Shown here: positions 1 to 11,166 of the stretch, piece after piece
How the letters are laid out: every line of letters begins with the position of its first letter
How positions within the stretch are numbered: the first letter of the stretch is position 1
Origin: Aphrocallistes beatrix
Lineage: Eukaryota; Porifera; Hexactinellida; Sceptrulophora; Aphrocallistidae
Assembly (NCBI GenBank): GCA_963281255.1
Contig: OY725500.1
Coordinates: 372,001-436,000 of the forward strand
DNA: 64,000 bases
Reading direction: 5' to 3'
The notes under the pieces: model-generated
Databases searched by the model: none
What the model was told of the DNA's origin: nothing
The model's input: only the letters and a program-made list of their open reading frames with translations
Program-made: the position numbers and the translations under genes

Positions 1-117
1 CGGATATTTTGAACCCGATTAATCGTTCCCAATTAACCGATGAAATTTAGTATTAGCTTCTATGTAAGGGAACCTTTTCGTTCCTGGAGACTTGTCCCGA
101 TTAAGCGGAGTTAACTG
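1..117. repeat. Pogo-like MITE family A, truncated by window edge
   Basis: This is the right-hand part of a short non-coding element that recurs at 36647-36783 and about 59120-59271. All copies share an interior block (accgatgaaatttagtatt) and end in GCGGAGTTRACTG. The complete copy at 36647 is flanked by TA on both sides, as expected for Tc1/mariner/pogo-type insertions. No coding capacity is seen. Confidence 0.75.
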
Positions 118-1209
118 GATTTATATTGCAATGTACTTACCAAATTATCAGAAAACAAAAACAGAAAAACGAAACGAATCAACTCAAACTACTCCATATA
201 CCTATGGCTTGTGTTTATATATCAAATTCGTTCGGAATGAGATTCCTCATAAGTTTTCTCGTAACCATACAATTCCAATTAGTCAATATTAATATTGTAA
301 TCGAATCCACACATCCAAATATAAATCAGTATCAAATTCCTTTCTACTGATAATACTTGCACTCTCTTGCTATTCTATTCTATTTTGGTTTTGATTGTAA
401 TGGTGGTTGTCTCGTTGAACTAAAATTAGAATTATGTAGCAATGCATTTAGCTATCTATCTTCAATACAGACAGACGAAGGTATTATCTTCCAGAGATAC
501 GCTCCTAATCTAAAATTTCTAAATTTCATACGCCCAAATCGTTAAATGACATTATAATATTGGGTAAATTGGGCATTTTTCTGGATTTTCACGCTCCTAA
601 ACACTTTGCGGCTTAAAATCATAGGTCTAGAGGAGCGTCTCGCGCTCCTAGATAGTCTCTTGAGTCAGACATTATTGATGGTTCTTCTCTTCTGACTATG
701 CACCATGTCCCCTCTCTACCTAATGTTACACTCTTTGTGTTTCCATGCTTTTAAATGACAAAATCAAAATTGGTGGCTATCTTATAACCACCATACATAT
801 TCTGTTGTTAATAACCATCAGGAACACGCGATATAAATAGACTAGTTATTAATAACAACCCTCCGTTGCCTCTGGAATGTGTCGCGTCATTTTAAGTCAT
901 TTTGGGCGGGAAACCATAAAAATTGAGTATTTCTACAAATAGAAAAAAAGCCATCCGGGGCTTTTAACAACCATGCACGAGAATCTGGTGGCTTATCATT
1001 AAATTCGGTGACTTTCGCCACTAACCCACCAGCAGAGTTGTCGGGCACTGCTGGTAAGGCATTAAATTCGAGAAAAATGTGTCCGAAACAACAAGTAGGC
1101 GGGTATGGGGTTATAGCTAGCCTAAGCTAGGACATAAAGATCTTTCCTGTGGGATCGGAGATTTTAAAATTTTAATATCCTTTCTCATGACCTACCCATG
1201 ACTCTAGGC
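118..1209. other. Intergenic, with a dispersed GGAGCG-type repeat at about 481-655
   Basis: No gene is recognised. Positions about 481-655 hold a reverse-oriented copy of a dispersed element marked by the words ACGCTCCTA and TTTCACGCTCCTAA. Other copies are at 18060-18257 and 62169-62357. The rest is AT-rich sequence in which I see nothing further. Confidence 0.5.
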
Positions 1210-1352
1210 CAGTGGTTCCCAACCTGGGGTCCATGGACCCCTTAGTGGTCCACAGGATTCAAAATTTTGTGTTACGGTTAATAGGAGGGGATCCACAGAA
1301 TAGAGGAAAGTTTTTAAAGGGGGTCCACACCCAAAAAGGTTGAAAACCGCTG
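1210..1352. mobile_element. hAT-like MITE
   Basis: The ends are CAGTGGTTCCCAACC and GGTTGAAAACCGCTG, typical of hAT/Charlie-type terminal inverted repeats. Flanking 8-mers ctctaggc and ctctaggg match at 7 of 8 positions and are read as a target-site duplication. There is no ORF, so the element is non-autonomous. Relatives lie at 1578, 16046 and 41890. Confidence 0.8.
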
Positions 1353-1558
1353 CTCTAGGGTCAGTAGCTAGTGCTTATAATGTTTATTTCTTGACTTATT
1401 TCATGAGTTAGTAATTAATGACTCTTTTAAAGTAAATTTTACTTCATATCCCAACTAATTAGTCCAATGGTTCCATGACATGGGATGCTAATCTAATTTT
1501 AGCACATTCCAAGCATTAAAAATAGGTATGCGTAATTAGGTGTAGACAATTAAATTTA

Positions 1559-1931
1559 CAGTTGACTCCGATTAATACAGCGGTTCCCAAACTGGGGTGC
1601 ATGAACCCCCTAGGGGTGCACGGGTCCTTAGTCGGGGTGCACGGGACAAGGATTCGTCCTTATTGCAATGACAAGTCGGATCAATAGAGTTTTTCAGACT
1701 TAGGTGGGTCCTGGGGTGCACAAAATAATTATTAGGTGTCAGGGGGTGCACGAGGTAAAAGAGGTTGGGAACCACTGGCTTAATAGGATCACATCGGTCA
1801 GGGGACATTTTGCCTCGATTAAGCGGAGAACCCTATTAACCGAAAATATTTTGTATTAGCTTCTATGTGTGAGAGCGGTCCGGCCAAAGGTGGCCCTATT
1901 AAACAGTGACCCTATTAAGCGGAGTCGACTG
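1559..1931. mobile_element. Pogo-like MITE family B, split by a later hAT insertion
   Basis: The outer ends are CAGTTGACTCCG and GGAGTCGACTG, each flanked by TA. Intact relatives are at 4032-4200, 50449-50633 and 59751-59937. Relative to them, this copy is interrupted after its first 19 bases by the element at 1578-1777. It is non-coding. Confidence 0.8.
1578..1777. mobile_element. hAT-like MITE nested in MITE B
   Basis: The element runs from CAGCGGTTCCCAAAC to GGTTGGGAACCACTG. The flanking 8-mers gattaata and gcttaata (7/8) are a target duplication made from the host MITE's own left end. The order of insertion is therefore readable: MITE B first, then this element. Confidence 0.8.
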
Positions 1932-2471
1932 TAATTAATTTGATTATAGGTCGTGATTGTCTAGACAGAAGTATACTAATGTACGCATACAATGCAAACT
2001 TATTTTATGTGATGCGGTTATGCCATTGTTATATCATTACTTAGGGGGTGAGCTCCTATACAATTGTATGTAGTGAATAGCAAAGTTCAGAAGTGTATCT
2101 ATGTAATACAGTTAGTTTATCCTGATACAATATGACTAATCTATGAGCCTCCCTACTCAAATTTCTAATTAAACATCTCCACACCATTTATACCATTGCA
2201 TGGTATAGTTAGTAGTAAGGTTGCGATATATTCTCTCTCGTAAATTGATTTAAACTCATGATCACAAACAAATCGCTGAGAGTAACATTATTTGAATGTT
2301 TCTCATGCGTATGTACTATTAATAGTTAGTTCCAATTCATGCAAGAACTCGAGTTGTATAATAACAGCACGAGGTTATTGTGTGTACATATACAATTACC
2401 ATTCTGTATAAATTGTCAAAACTAATATTAAAAGTATTTTTATATTTAGATAGATTTTGCTGAACGTCAAA

Positions 2472-5400
2472 ATGGGGATGGAGATGAAAGAAATTTGCCG
2501 AAGCTTTTTCAAAATTTTGTTTATTGCCTTCAATGCCATTGCGGCTGTAAGTTCTATTAATAGAAATTTCCAATTTTGTATCATTTTAATCTGATCTATC
2601 TTTTTAGTTAATGGGACTGATCATTGTCATTCTCGGAATTGTTGCCTTGGTAAGTCGAAAAATACTTTAATGTTTAGCTACGAACTTCAATCAAATGTAT
2701 TTTTCTCGAATCCTGGTATTTATACTTCCTTTAAGGACAGCTGTCATTCTCTCTCTGAATATCCAATAGGCTACTGGGAAGTATCTCTACGTTGCTAACC
2801 TAAACTGGGTCAGTCTGCCTATATTCCTGATTTTGTGCGGGCTCATCCTGATGGGATTCACTGGCACAGGAGTGCTAGGCGCGATCTGTGAATTCAAGTT
2901 CATTCTCATCATTGTAAGTTGATAAAAAATTATCTACAGCCAACCAGCATACCTCTAAAAATCGTTCGGATTAGTGAATTTGTTCCGATTAGTGAAATAA
3001 CAGTTCAATGGGATATTAACTATAACAAGCGCGCTTCTCTTGCTTGTGCTGCGCGGCTGGCGGACACTTTGTGTCCGCCAGAGGCTCCCTTCGGTCGCCT
3101 GGGGTCACATTGGTTAATTATAAGGGAGATAGCATCTCTAAATATGTCTGTCCTAATGTGATAATCGATATCACTCGAAAAATCACCAAATTTGTCAATT
3201 TAAAAATTTTTTTGATGTCTAATGATGACGTCATAACAAAGTGATGAGTCATCATTTTTTGATGATAGTTGCGTCATATGTGAGGTATGTTAGTACACAG
3301 ATTCTATTAAAATTTCAGCCTTCTATCTCCTATAATGGCTGAGTTATGGTTGAATAACTCTGTTGCTTAACTTTTAAAAATGTGACAATGACGTCATAAT
3401 TCCATGATGAGTCGACATTTTGCTCTGAGCTCAGAACTTACTGGAGCCATAGCCAAAAGACCCCCACATGCCAAAAATCAGCTTTCTGCGCCTGGCAGTT
3501 TCTTCAATCAATTCGTTACAGATATATATATATATATCCTTACTATTAAAACTCGATTAATGTATATTTATATATATATCCACCGGAGGCGCCTGTGGTC
3601 ACCATTGATTAATTATAAGGGAATAACATCTCTAAATACGTCTGTCCTACTCTTATAATCGATATCGGACAAAAGAAACACCAAATTTATCAAATTTTAA
3701 AATTTTGATGCGTAATGATGACGTCATAACAAAGTGATGAGTCTTCATTTTTTGATGATAGTTACATCATATTTGAAGTATGTTAGTGTACATATTCTAT
3801 TAAAATTTCAGCCTTCTATCTCCTAAAATGGCTGAGTTATGCTCGAATAACTCTGTTGCTTAACTTTTAAAAATGTGACAATGACGTCATAATTCCATGA
3901 TGAGTCGACATTTTGCTCTGAGCTCAGAACTTACTGGAGCCATAGCCAAAATACTCCCACATGCCAAAAATTAGCTTTCTATGACCGGCAGTTTCTTCAA
4001 TCAATTCGTTACAGATATATATATATATATACAGTCGACTCCGCTTAATAGGGCCACATCGGTCAGAGGACATTTTGCCTCGATTAAGCGGAGGACCCTA
4101 TTAACCGAGAATATTTGCATTAGCTTCTATGTGCGAGAGCTATTCCGGTCCTGCCAAAAGTGGCCCGATTAAACAGTGGCCCTATTAAGGGAGTCGACTG
4201 TATATATACACACATTAATCGAGTTTTAATAGTAAGGATAAATTTGTATTGTTAAATATTAATGATATTATTCTGTTAAGAATCTTTTAATGAGGTTTCT
4301 CAATCATTGAAAATATAACATTATAAACGTTGATTTAAAGCAGGGGTGCTCAAACTTTTAAATCTACGGGCCACTTTAAAAATTAGGCTCCGCCTTACGG
4401 GCCACAAATCATAGATCGCCTCTGGCTTTAGTTTAATCAATTTTCAAGCTATACTATTTGACCTCATATTGCATTAACAATGTATTCTACTTGTATCCAT
4501 TGTTAATGCCGTTTCAATTTAGGTTCTGCCTCCTACGTTATACTTGTGAAGCTCTAATAATTGATAGAATTCGTAAATGCAAACTATAGTTACCAAATAC
4601 TGTATTCATCCTAGGAACATTGATGCATTCGTAGAGTATCTATAATTATTTCTATATGGTGTTTAGAAAAAACTATTATTATCTGACGATTGAAGTACGT
4701 CAATCTACTGTATATATATGAATAATGAAAACAAGCGAATTATCCGCGGGCCACAGCGAATGGTCTCGCGGGCCACCGTTTGAGCACCATTGATTTAAAG
4801 CATAGAGGCGAATAAGATTATATTTTGTGTGTCGGATTGTAATAATGAAGCGTTCGGTTTAGCGAGATTGTACTGTACTTTATTATTTATTCATTTCAAT
4901 TTAGTATTCTTTCGGTCTTGTGGCTTGTGCTATTCTACTGATCAGTGGGTCTATTTCTGGATTCATCTGGAGAAATGATGTGAGTTATGTTTATATTAAT
5001 AAATGTAAACAAACCTATTCATTTACAAAAGACAGTTGTTGTTATTGTTGTTATAACGGCGCTTCACATTTTGCATATATCGATCTTTAAAAATGGCGCT
5101 AGACTTTTGCTAACTCATTTCTAGTTGTCATTTTGGGCGGGGAAACCTTAGAAGTGTGGGTCTTTGCTATAAATAGAAATGATCCCAGGTAATTTAATTA
5201 AGGGTAAATATGTAGTATGGATTATTCATATTTAATGAATGCGTAGGCCCATAGTCACTGATGCTGTTTAATTCGTTTACACATACTACAATAGGTGTGA
5301 AAGTATAATTTATATATAAGTATAATTTAACATGGCGGGACGCAACACAAAAGTATTATACATATAATTAAAAAAAGCGGGACATAGTGGGGAAATTTCA

Positions 5401-6651
5401 TGGTAAAAGCGGGACACTTGAGAAAATTAGCTCAATAGAAGAGTGAAGAAAGCGGGACAGTTGGTAAGTATGGCATATGTGGGTATAGAGGCATAGTAGC
5501 TAGGGTTCAGCACACGCAACCAAGCCCTCAACCCAATAATTTTGTGTCGCAACGTTGAAACACCCTGATCATCCTCAAAAAATAAAAAAAATTCAACTGA
5601 CTGCGAATGAATTATACCTTATACAAGGCCGTATCTTACTACATATACCTAACTCAATGCATATAAATGAATCACAATGACTCTCTGAACTTGAAATCTG
5701 ATTGGTTGACATGGAGAAAATTGTTTAGAACACAATTAAATATGTCTATTATACAAATACCCTACGAGTCGAGTTACTTAATGGAGCTGCACTATCAGTC
5801 TGTCGACTGACAATTTTCTAACTGTTTTACTTTTAGCTTAGAGCTGGCATTGGTGAGTTTCTCAATGGAACCCTTCAGGAGGCTAACATCAACGGTAGTC
5901 TTGTAAACGATATACAACAATATGTAAGTTATGATTCTCAAAACTGCTTGTTTGTTTGTTTGTTTGTTTGTTTGTTTGTTTGTTTGTTTGTTGTTTAAAT
6001 TGGAGGCACTCAATTAAAACAGCTGATTGTGATTATATCTGTTAATGATTACTATTTACTTTCGTCGACAGGAACAATGTTGTGGGATTTCCAGTTACAA
6101 GGACTGGTTTAATACTCCTTGGGCTAGGGATGTGAGAAATAGAGCTTCGATTAATGCAGTACCAGAATCTTGCTGTAAGAGCATGAGTGGATGTCGCCAT
6201 GGAGTTGATGGGATACAAATTAATACAGACGATATCTATACTGACGTATGTACCTTTTTATCTCTAAACTTCATGTGTCCCTTGGCATTTTTTTTACAGT
6301 AGATGACAAGTTAATATACATCCTCATTCTCAAAATAACTATTCTCCTTTAGGGTTGCTACTCTAAGATTGCGAATTTCATAGAGGATTACTACTATGGA
6401 TTCATTATTGTAGTATTCTTGTTCGCTCTCTTCATGGTAAGCTATAGTAAACAATGAACTAAAAATATGATAGAAACTGAACAGTTGAAATTGACTTAAT
6501 TTAAGCTACAAACAAGGAAATGACTAAAATAGAACAGGTGTTAATGTGGTTTCTCGTTTAGTTTATTGGCACAGGAGTCTCTTGGTACCTCGTCTGCACC
6601 AAGGCGTCCAAGAGTTGGTTCAAGAAAGAGAAAGGATACGAAACTGTATAG
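2472..6651 (+). CDS. Tetraspanin, 8 coding exons, 256 aa
   Basis: This gene encodes a four-pass membrane organiser of the tetraspanin family. Exons by eye: 2472-2546, 2608-2649, 2770-2913, 4905-4979, 5837-5923, 6072-6245, 6353-6436 and 6562-6651; every intron is phase 0 with GT-AG ends. TM1 lies across exons 1-2, TM2 in exon 3, TM3 in exon 4 and TM4 across exons 7-8. The large extracellular loop (exons 5-7) carries the diagnostic CCG motif (EQCCGISSYKDW), a later PESCCKSMSGC and a final GC, giving the family's disulphide set. The length is typical of tetraspanins. The short basic C-tail ends KGYETV. The start is the first ATG of exon 1, giving MGMEMKEICRSFFK just before TM1. Intron 3 is about 2 kb and full of transposons. 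The exact subfamily is not assigned. Confidence 0.93.
3018..4029. repeat. Two tandem copies of a TGACGTCA-bearing dispersed repeat
   Basis: Copies at about 3018-3560 and 3583-4029 share long blocks with 58190-58577 (same strand) and 16290-16918 (opposite strand). Each carries two TGACGTCA palindromes (3226, 3389, 3719, 3882) and TGATGAGTC words. The first copy has the perfect hairpin GGCGGACAC-TTT-GTGTCCGCC near 3059. No long ORF or family hallmark was seen, so the transposon class is unknown. Confidence 0.7.
4032..4200. mobile_element. Pogo-like MITE family B, intact
   Basis: Ends CAGTCGACTCCGCTTAA and GGGAGTCGACTG are near-perfect inverted repeats flanked by TA on both sides. It is inserted in a TA-rich stretch between repeat copies inside tetraspanin intron 3. 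It is non-coding. Confidence 0.85.
4341..4792. mobile_element. hAT-like MITE with perfect 8-bp target duplication
   Basis: The ends are CAGGGGTGCTCAAAC and GTTTGAGCACCATTG. The 8-mer atttaaag is present on both sides (4333-4340, 4793-4800). A shorter relative is at 61622-61880. It is inserted inside the older TTCGGATTAG-family element in tetraspanin intron 3. Confidence 0.88.
5336..5475. repeat. Dispersed AGCGGGACA-type repeat in tetraspanin intron 4
   Basis: This stretch carries several spaced GCGGGAC words and the block GGGGAAATTTCATG. The same arrangement recurs at 36229-36325, with related inverted sequence at 60870-60990. No termini or ORF could be defined. Confidence 0.5.
5943..5992. 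repeat. (TTTG)n microsatellite
   Basis: About 12 tandem TTTG units lie in tetraspanin intron 5, just after exon 5. Similar tracts lie at 6783-6811, 38698-38755, 42478-42524, 48506-48563 and about 51830-51867, nearly all in introns or untranslated flanks. Confidence 0.9.
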
Positions 6652-7788
6652 AAACAGATCTCTGTGAAGAACTGACTATTCTGAACTTTTATTTCTTAAG
6701 CTTTATCATTGTGTACATACCTAGTTAATGACTGTTAGGTGAACTTTCTCTCTAAAGCTTTTAGATTTGTTTATCTATCTTATTGTTTGTTTGTTTGTTT
6801 GTTTGTTTGTTGGTAGTTTACTTCTTTGTTAGTTTCTACTGCTTGAATTAAAGTGTATTTCACACCTCTGTTGATTTATGATTATTTTGAAATGTATTTG
6901 CTTCGAGAAATGATTAAATGCAGAAGTGTGCTTCTTTTTCTCGCTGATACACATACAAAGCTTCCATGCTACAAGCTAACATCCTTATTATAAAGTCTAT
7001 GTAACGTATTCACTACTATGATATGGAGTGTCACTCTAATTGTGTGCTCATGGACCAAAATGTCCCAAGTATACAATTAGTAGAACCATAGTCTACTCAA
7101 TATATACTGAGTGGACTATGGGAGTGTAATTATAAGATTTATGTGTAACGTTTAAATGGCTCAAATTGTTAACCCAAAAATTGAATGTAGAAAAGTTGAG
7201 AATTGGAATTCTAGTATATAGGAATAATTTGTTGCTGAAAAATATCTGTATTTTGCTTCTGCTAGTAGCAAATGTGTTAGAATGTCACCTCCCGCATCAA
7301 TATTCGGCGTCTATGATCATAAACGTCTAGCTCAATGGGTCCAACTTGTGTCCATGGTCCACTGGGTTATAAATTTAGAATTACGGTTAACAGGATGTAG
7401 GAATATTTCATAGGAGTCTAGGACCAGATAGGTTGAAAACCACTGGACTAGTTAAAGCATTTAAAGTCAATATTCAATAAAATCGACCTTTGTTTAGAAA
7501 AAGATCGGGGCAATATTTAAAGTTAATATTCGATTAAATGGACCTTTTTCAAAAAGATTGCTCGTTCACTCCTCGCGCACCGAGATAGTGAGTGTGGTTG
7601 CCATGGAACAACTTTAGGTATTTATGTTAGATAGGTAAACTACTGAGCAGTTAAGTTTACATATTAGAGAATTAAGAATACTAACCACTATGTCAAACTA
7701 ATGCATTCTCTACTAACATTGCCACAATCATAAGCAATACATAGAAATAAATCATAACAACAAGATAGGAAAATACTGTAATAGGGAA
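6652..7788. other. Convergent intergenic region, tetraspanin and NLR 3' flanks
   Basis: No gene is seen. It holds a TTTG tract (6783-6811), an imperfect 14-bp hairpin around a TATATA loop (7086-7121) and a degraded hAT-like sequence ending GGTTGAAAACCACTGG near 7444. Both flanking genes end toward it. Confidence 0.6.
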
Positions 7789-10700
7789 CTAGAATGTGAC
7801 AAATTCCACAGAATACAGTTTAGCTATCTGCTTGAGGCGCTCGAGATGTTCGGGATTTGGTTTAGAGATAGAACCTCTAATAATAAGTCTCTTTATCGGT
7901 AATAGAGTGGGTATGAGGTGTATGAGTGGAATGCAGGAGTTAGAACTCAGGTCTTCGTCTTTTACATGAATATGCTGAATGTTTGGATGGTGTAGAAGTC
8001 CACTACACAGATGTAACATCCCAGAATCTTGAATTGAGACATCATTTAGTTCCAAATCTACTAATAATCTCATTCTACTCACTGCTACACTCCAGAGAGT
8101 GATGTCTTCAGGTTCTAGTGTAGTGTGTCGTAACTCAATCTGTACTAGGTTAGTGCAATGGTGTAGAGAAGTGAGGAATTGATCAGCTCTCTTCTGTTCT
8201 GTAAGACATAAACATTTCAATTTAAGCACTCTCAGATGTTGTTTACTGCTATTCAGAATTTGTAGGAGATTATCTGCCTCTATTGTCTCAGTTGGATTTC
8301 TTGATAATCCAATCCAAGAAGCAAAACCTTTATCTATATCTAAGTACTTGATACAGGAGTAACTGCTGAGGTAGGGTAGCAATGAGTAAGATCCTGGTTT
8401 TGATTCTAATGTTATCTCTTGTAGGTTCGTTAGCTGAGGTAGTAGAGTTCGTAGCTGCTGTTTATATTTATCGGGAATATGAATAAGATGCAGAGAAGTT
8501 AGCTGTGTAGCCGTGTAGAGGTAAGGGAACAAAGTTTCAAATTGATTGGAATCATAGTGAGGATACAATAAAAATAAATCTGTATAAATTAGTTGTTTCG
8601 CTATCTGCTGCAGAAACTCAGGTGACAATTCAGAAAAGCGTAAACCCAAACTTGAGAATGATTGAAAAATGTGAGTAGACACAATGTCAGAACTAGAACC
8701 AAACTCAGCACCAATGAGATATAAGCTAATCTTAGTGGCAGATGGCAGCTGAATTTCATTGATTATCTCAGTGTACGGATATAGTGTAGAACTATCCTTA
8801 CTGGATTCTAACTCCACAGCTAAGTATGAGAGAGAACATGAACTCAGTTCTGTGAGTAGAGAACGGAACTGAGTTGGAGTTACGTCCTTAGTGTTGAAGT
8901 AGATTAGTTGGATGGAGTGGAGGAGACGTAGAGATCTTAGAAAACAGTGCCATTCATTCGGAGAAGTCGTGCTCAAATAGAAACAAAGATTTCGTGGAAG
9001 AAATTTGAATAAACCTGAAAATACAGAAGATGTGGAATGCAGGTTTGATTCAAGTAACATTTCAGATAACTGAACGAAATTTCGAGTAAACATTTCCCAG
9101 CCCATGTATCCTGGTAAATCATAGTCTATTCTGATTTGAGATATTTTTGGCATTTGATCCATCGGAATCGGAGTTGATGGTAAATATTTATAGAGAACGT
9201 GGAGGACATGTCTTGAGTTGTCCAACAATAACCCACAAACAAATCGAATGACCATTTTGAATATGGCGAAAAACTCATCTGAATGGACGATGTAACGAGT
9301 ACTAAGACATTGGTCGCCAAACGATGACATTTTCAACCAGACTGCCCCCACGAACTCTTGAATAGTCAGGTGAGCAAACGACCAAACACGGATAATACCT
9401 CCCTCCTGGTCTCTCTTGAAATATTCCTGTGCTAGTCCCAAACACTGGCATCTCTTCTCACGTTTGTCCACCTTCAACAGAATGTCCTTCGAGGAGGTTA
9501 GCTGACGAGTAGACACTCCGAAGTAAGCTAACTCTCCTATTTCGAACAAACATTCCAGGACGTTGGGAGGGAGATGGAACAGACTTGTCTTCTTCGCCAG
9601 TTCCGTTAAATTCATTCTGGACAGCTGGCGGCGTATAAGATAGGTTATCAGTTCGGAGTAGAGGTAGGTTAGGGTCTGTGCATGGATGCTATCTGAACCT
9701 CGAATGAGGGATGCAAACAAGGAAGCATTTACCGGGACCAGAGTCAGTTGTTTCAACTCCTCGTGTAGATGGAACAGTTTTTCTAACTGCTTGAGCTGAG
9801 CCTCTTTCTTCAACTGAGAATTGAAATATTTATCACGATTTTCCGGTGAGAAACCGAGGACCTGATAGAAACGGTCGATCTTGAGGTGATGGGAGGAAGA
9901 GATGGAGGTGTAGGCTCCTGGTCTACTGGTCAGGATTATGGTTGATTGTGTCAGACATCTCCGATTGAGAAGGAGGAAAAGGAGAGTATTCTGAAATATG
10001 ACTTGCTGGGTGAATTCATCTAAGCTGTCGATGATGATCAAAAGTTGGTGTCCGTCTGTTTCGAGGATATGCTTGGAGAGCTGTTTCGTCCAACTGGGAC
10101 CGATCGGCATTGAAAGCGAGAGCCATTCCTGAATGAAATCTCCGTTTACGGACAATCCTGCTTTTTCCCTCGACTGTTCCATTTGATGCCACTCCTGATG
10201 GCGACAAGGAATAGTGACGCAGTAGGAAAATTGTGAGAGTTCATTACTACCAAATCGGATGGCAGTTCGATGGCAGAGGAATGTTTTCCCGCATCCGGGG
10301 TTGCCTATCAGACACCATATTTGTGGAGTGGACGCATCGTATTGCATTAATTCTTCCGTGAAGTCAACAGGAACAATTTCTATCTCTTTGTTAGCGATCA
10401 TTCGAAGGAAGGCGATTTCATTGTACGTAGTTTCATCCTCCAGTTTCACTTCACGAGGTTTCTGTTTCACAATCGTGAGAGGAATATACACAGATTCTAT
10501 ATCCACATCTTCCTCGTCGTCCAGAACTTGTTTGATTTTCTTGTTCAGAGTTACAATATACTTCCGCAGACACTCACGGCCCTCCTCTAGGTTTCTCTCA
10601 ATAGTCGCGACCTCTTTTAGGAATTGTTTGATGAACCATTCATCCGACATTTCTCTGAATGAATGTTGTTGCTGTTGAAGGGTAATTGCAATGTCATTTC

Positions 10701-11166
10701 TGTTTACTGCACGCATTAGATTTACAAGTTTGTGAAGATTGGAAGTTATGTGTCCTTCTGTTGCCAGTATTCTTAGTTTCCCTTCAACTTGTGATTCCTT
10801 TCTAATCGCTGGGATGCTTAAGCCGATTTGAATCCATTGCTCTGTCTCAATTTCAGTTTTCAAGATATGGATTAGCGTCTGGATGGGATTTAATGAACTT
10901 AGCTCGGAAGGAACGTTTAACCAATGAATCTTGCGTACTGTGGACATTAGATCGGGACGGACGGATTCTATTGCTTGATGAATCTTATCGGGATTGCGTT
11001 CATCCCAATCAAAAAGCGAGTCAAGTAAGGTTGTGCCATTATGTACATTCTGGAATAAACCTGCTGGTGGGTCAAGGAATGAAACAATCTTCTTAACATC
11101 TTCTCTTGTGAGGGAGTTAGCTACTTTATTTACAGCGGATAATTCGATTGCGATATCATCCTCCAT
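7789..11166 (-). CDS. NLR receptor: death-fold domain(s), NACHT, LRR; 1,125 aa in one exon
   Basis: This is a predicted cytosolic innate sensor of the NACHT-LRR class. Residues 1-80 look like a death-effector-type fold with an RxDL motif (R70-P-D-L73). Residues about 95-165 resemble a second death-like helical bundle (motif WIQIGLSIP). A YIPLTIV motif, common ahead of NACHT domains, is at 227-233. Walker A is GNPGCGKT at 288-295 and Walker B is LIIIDSLDE at 376-384. Leucine-rich repeats occupy roughly 750-1110. The frame stays open upstream of the chosen ATG, but those codons look like translated 5' leader, and a possible acceptor (TTTGTAG) sits 12 bases before the ATG. A tandem array of candidate first exons lies upstream (12.1-17.4 kb). 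The DED assignment is by motif only; a Death or CARD relative is possible. Confidence 0.9.
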   Translation of the reverse strand: MEDDIAIELSAVNKVANSLTREDVKKIVSFLDPPAGLFQNVHNGTTLLDSLFDWDERNPDKIHQAIESVRPDLMSTVRKIHWLNVPSELSSLNPIQTLIHILKTEIETEQWIQIGLSIPAIRKESQVEGKLRILATEGHITSNLHKLVNLMRAVNRNDIAITLQQQQHSFREMSDEWFIKQFLKEVATIERNLEEGRECLRKYIVTLNKKIKQVLDDEEDVDIESVYIPLTIVKQKPREVKLEDETTYNEIAFLRMIANKEIEIVPVDFTEELMQYDASTPQIWCLIGNPGCGKTFLCHRTAIRFGSNELSQFSYCVTIPCRHQEWHQMEQSREKAGLSVNGDFIQEWLSLSMPIGPSWTKQLSKHILETDGHQLLIIIDSLDEFTQQVIFQNTLLFLLLNRRCLTQSTIILTSRPGAYTSISSSHHLKIDRFYQVLGFSPENRDKYFNSQLKKEAQLKQLEKLFHLHEELKQLTLVPVNASLFASLIRGSDSIHAQTLTYLYSELITYLIRRQLSRMNLTELAKKTSLFHLPPNVLECLFEIGELAYFGVSTRQLTSSKDILLKVDKREKRCQCLGLAQEYFKRDQEGGIIRVWSFAHLTIQEFVGAVWLKMSSFGDQCLSTRYIVHSDEFFAIFKMVIRFVCGLLLDNSRHVLHVLYKYLPSTPIPMDQMPKISQIRIDYDLPGYMGWEMFTRNFVQLSEMLLESNLHSTSSVFSGLFKFLPRNLCFYLSTTSPNEWHCFLRSLRLLHSIQLIYFNTKDVTPTQFRSLLTELSSCSLSYLAVELESSKDSSTLYPYTEIINEIQLPSATKISLYLIGAEFGSSSDIVSTHIFQSFSSLGLRFSELSPEFLQQIAKQLIYTDLFLLYPHYDSNQFETLFPYLYTATQLTSLHLIHIPDKYKQQLRTLLPQLTNLQEITLESKPGSYSLLPYLSSYSCIKYLDIDKGFASWIGLSRNPTETIEADNLLQILNSSKQHLRVLKLKCLCLTEQKRADQFLTSLHHCTNLVQIELRHTTLEPEDITLWSVAVSRMRLLVDLELNDVSIQDSGMLHLCSGLLHHPNIQHIHVKDEDLSSNSCIPLIHLIPTLLPIKRLIIRGSISKPNPEHLERLKQIAKLYSVEFVTF

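Larger units (their letters stand above)
2936..4875. mobile_element. Pogo-like MITE (TTCGGATTAG family) shattered by later insertions
   Basis: Sequence at 2936-3015 matches the left part, and 4215-4340 plus 4801-4875 match the right part, of the intact element at 45037-45351 (shared words TTCGGATTAGTGAATTTG and TAGAGGCGAATA). Between these parts sit two copies of a TGACGTCA-bearing repeat, one MITE B and one hAT element. All lie within tetraspanin intron 3. Confidence 0.65.

Noticed and set aside
10259..10678. 139-residue + strand ORF inside the NLR
   Set aside because: Shadow of the NLR coding sequence on the opposite strand; no features of its own.
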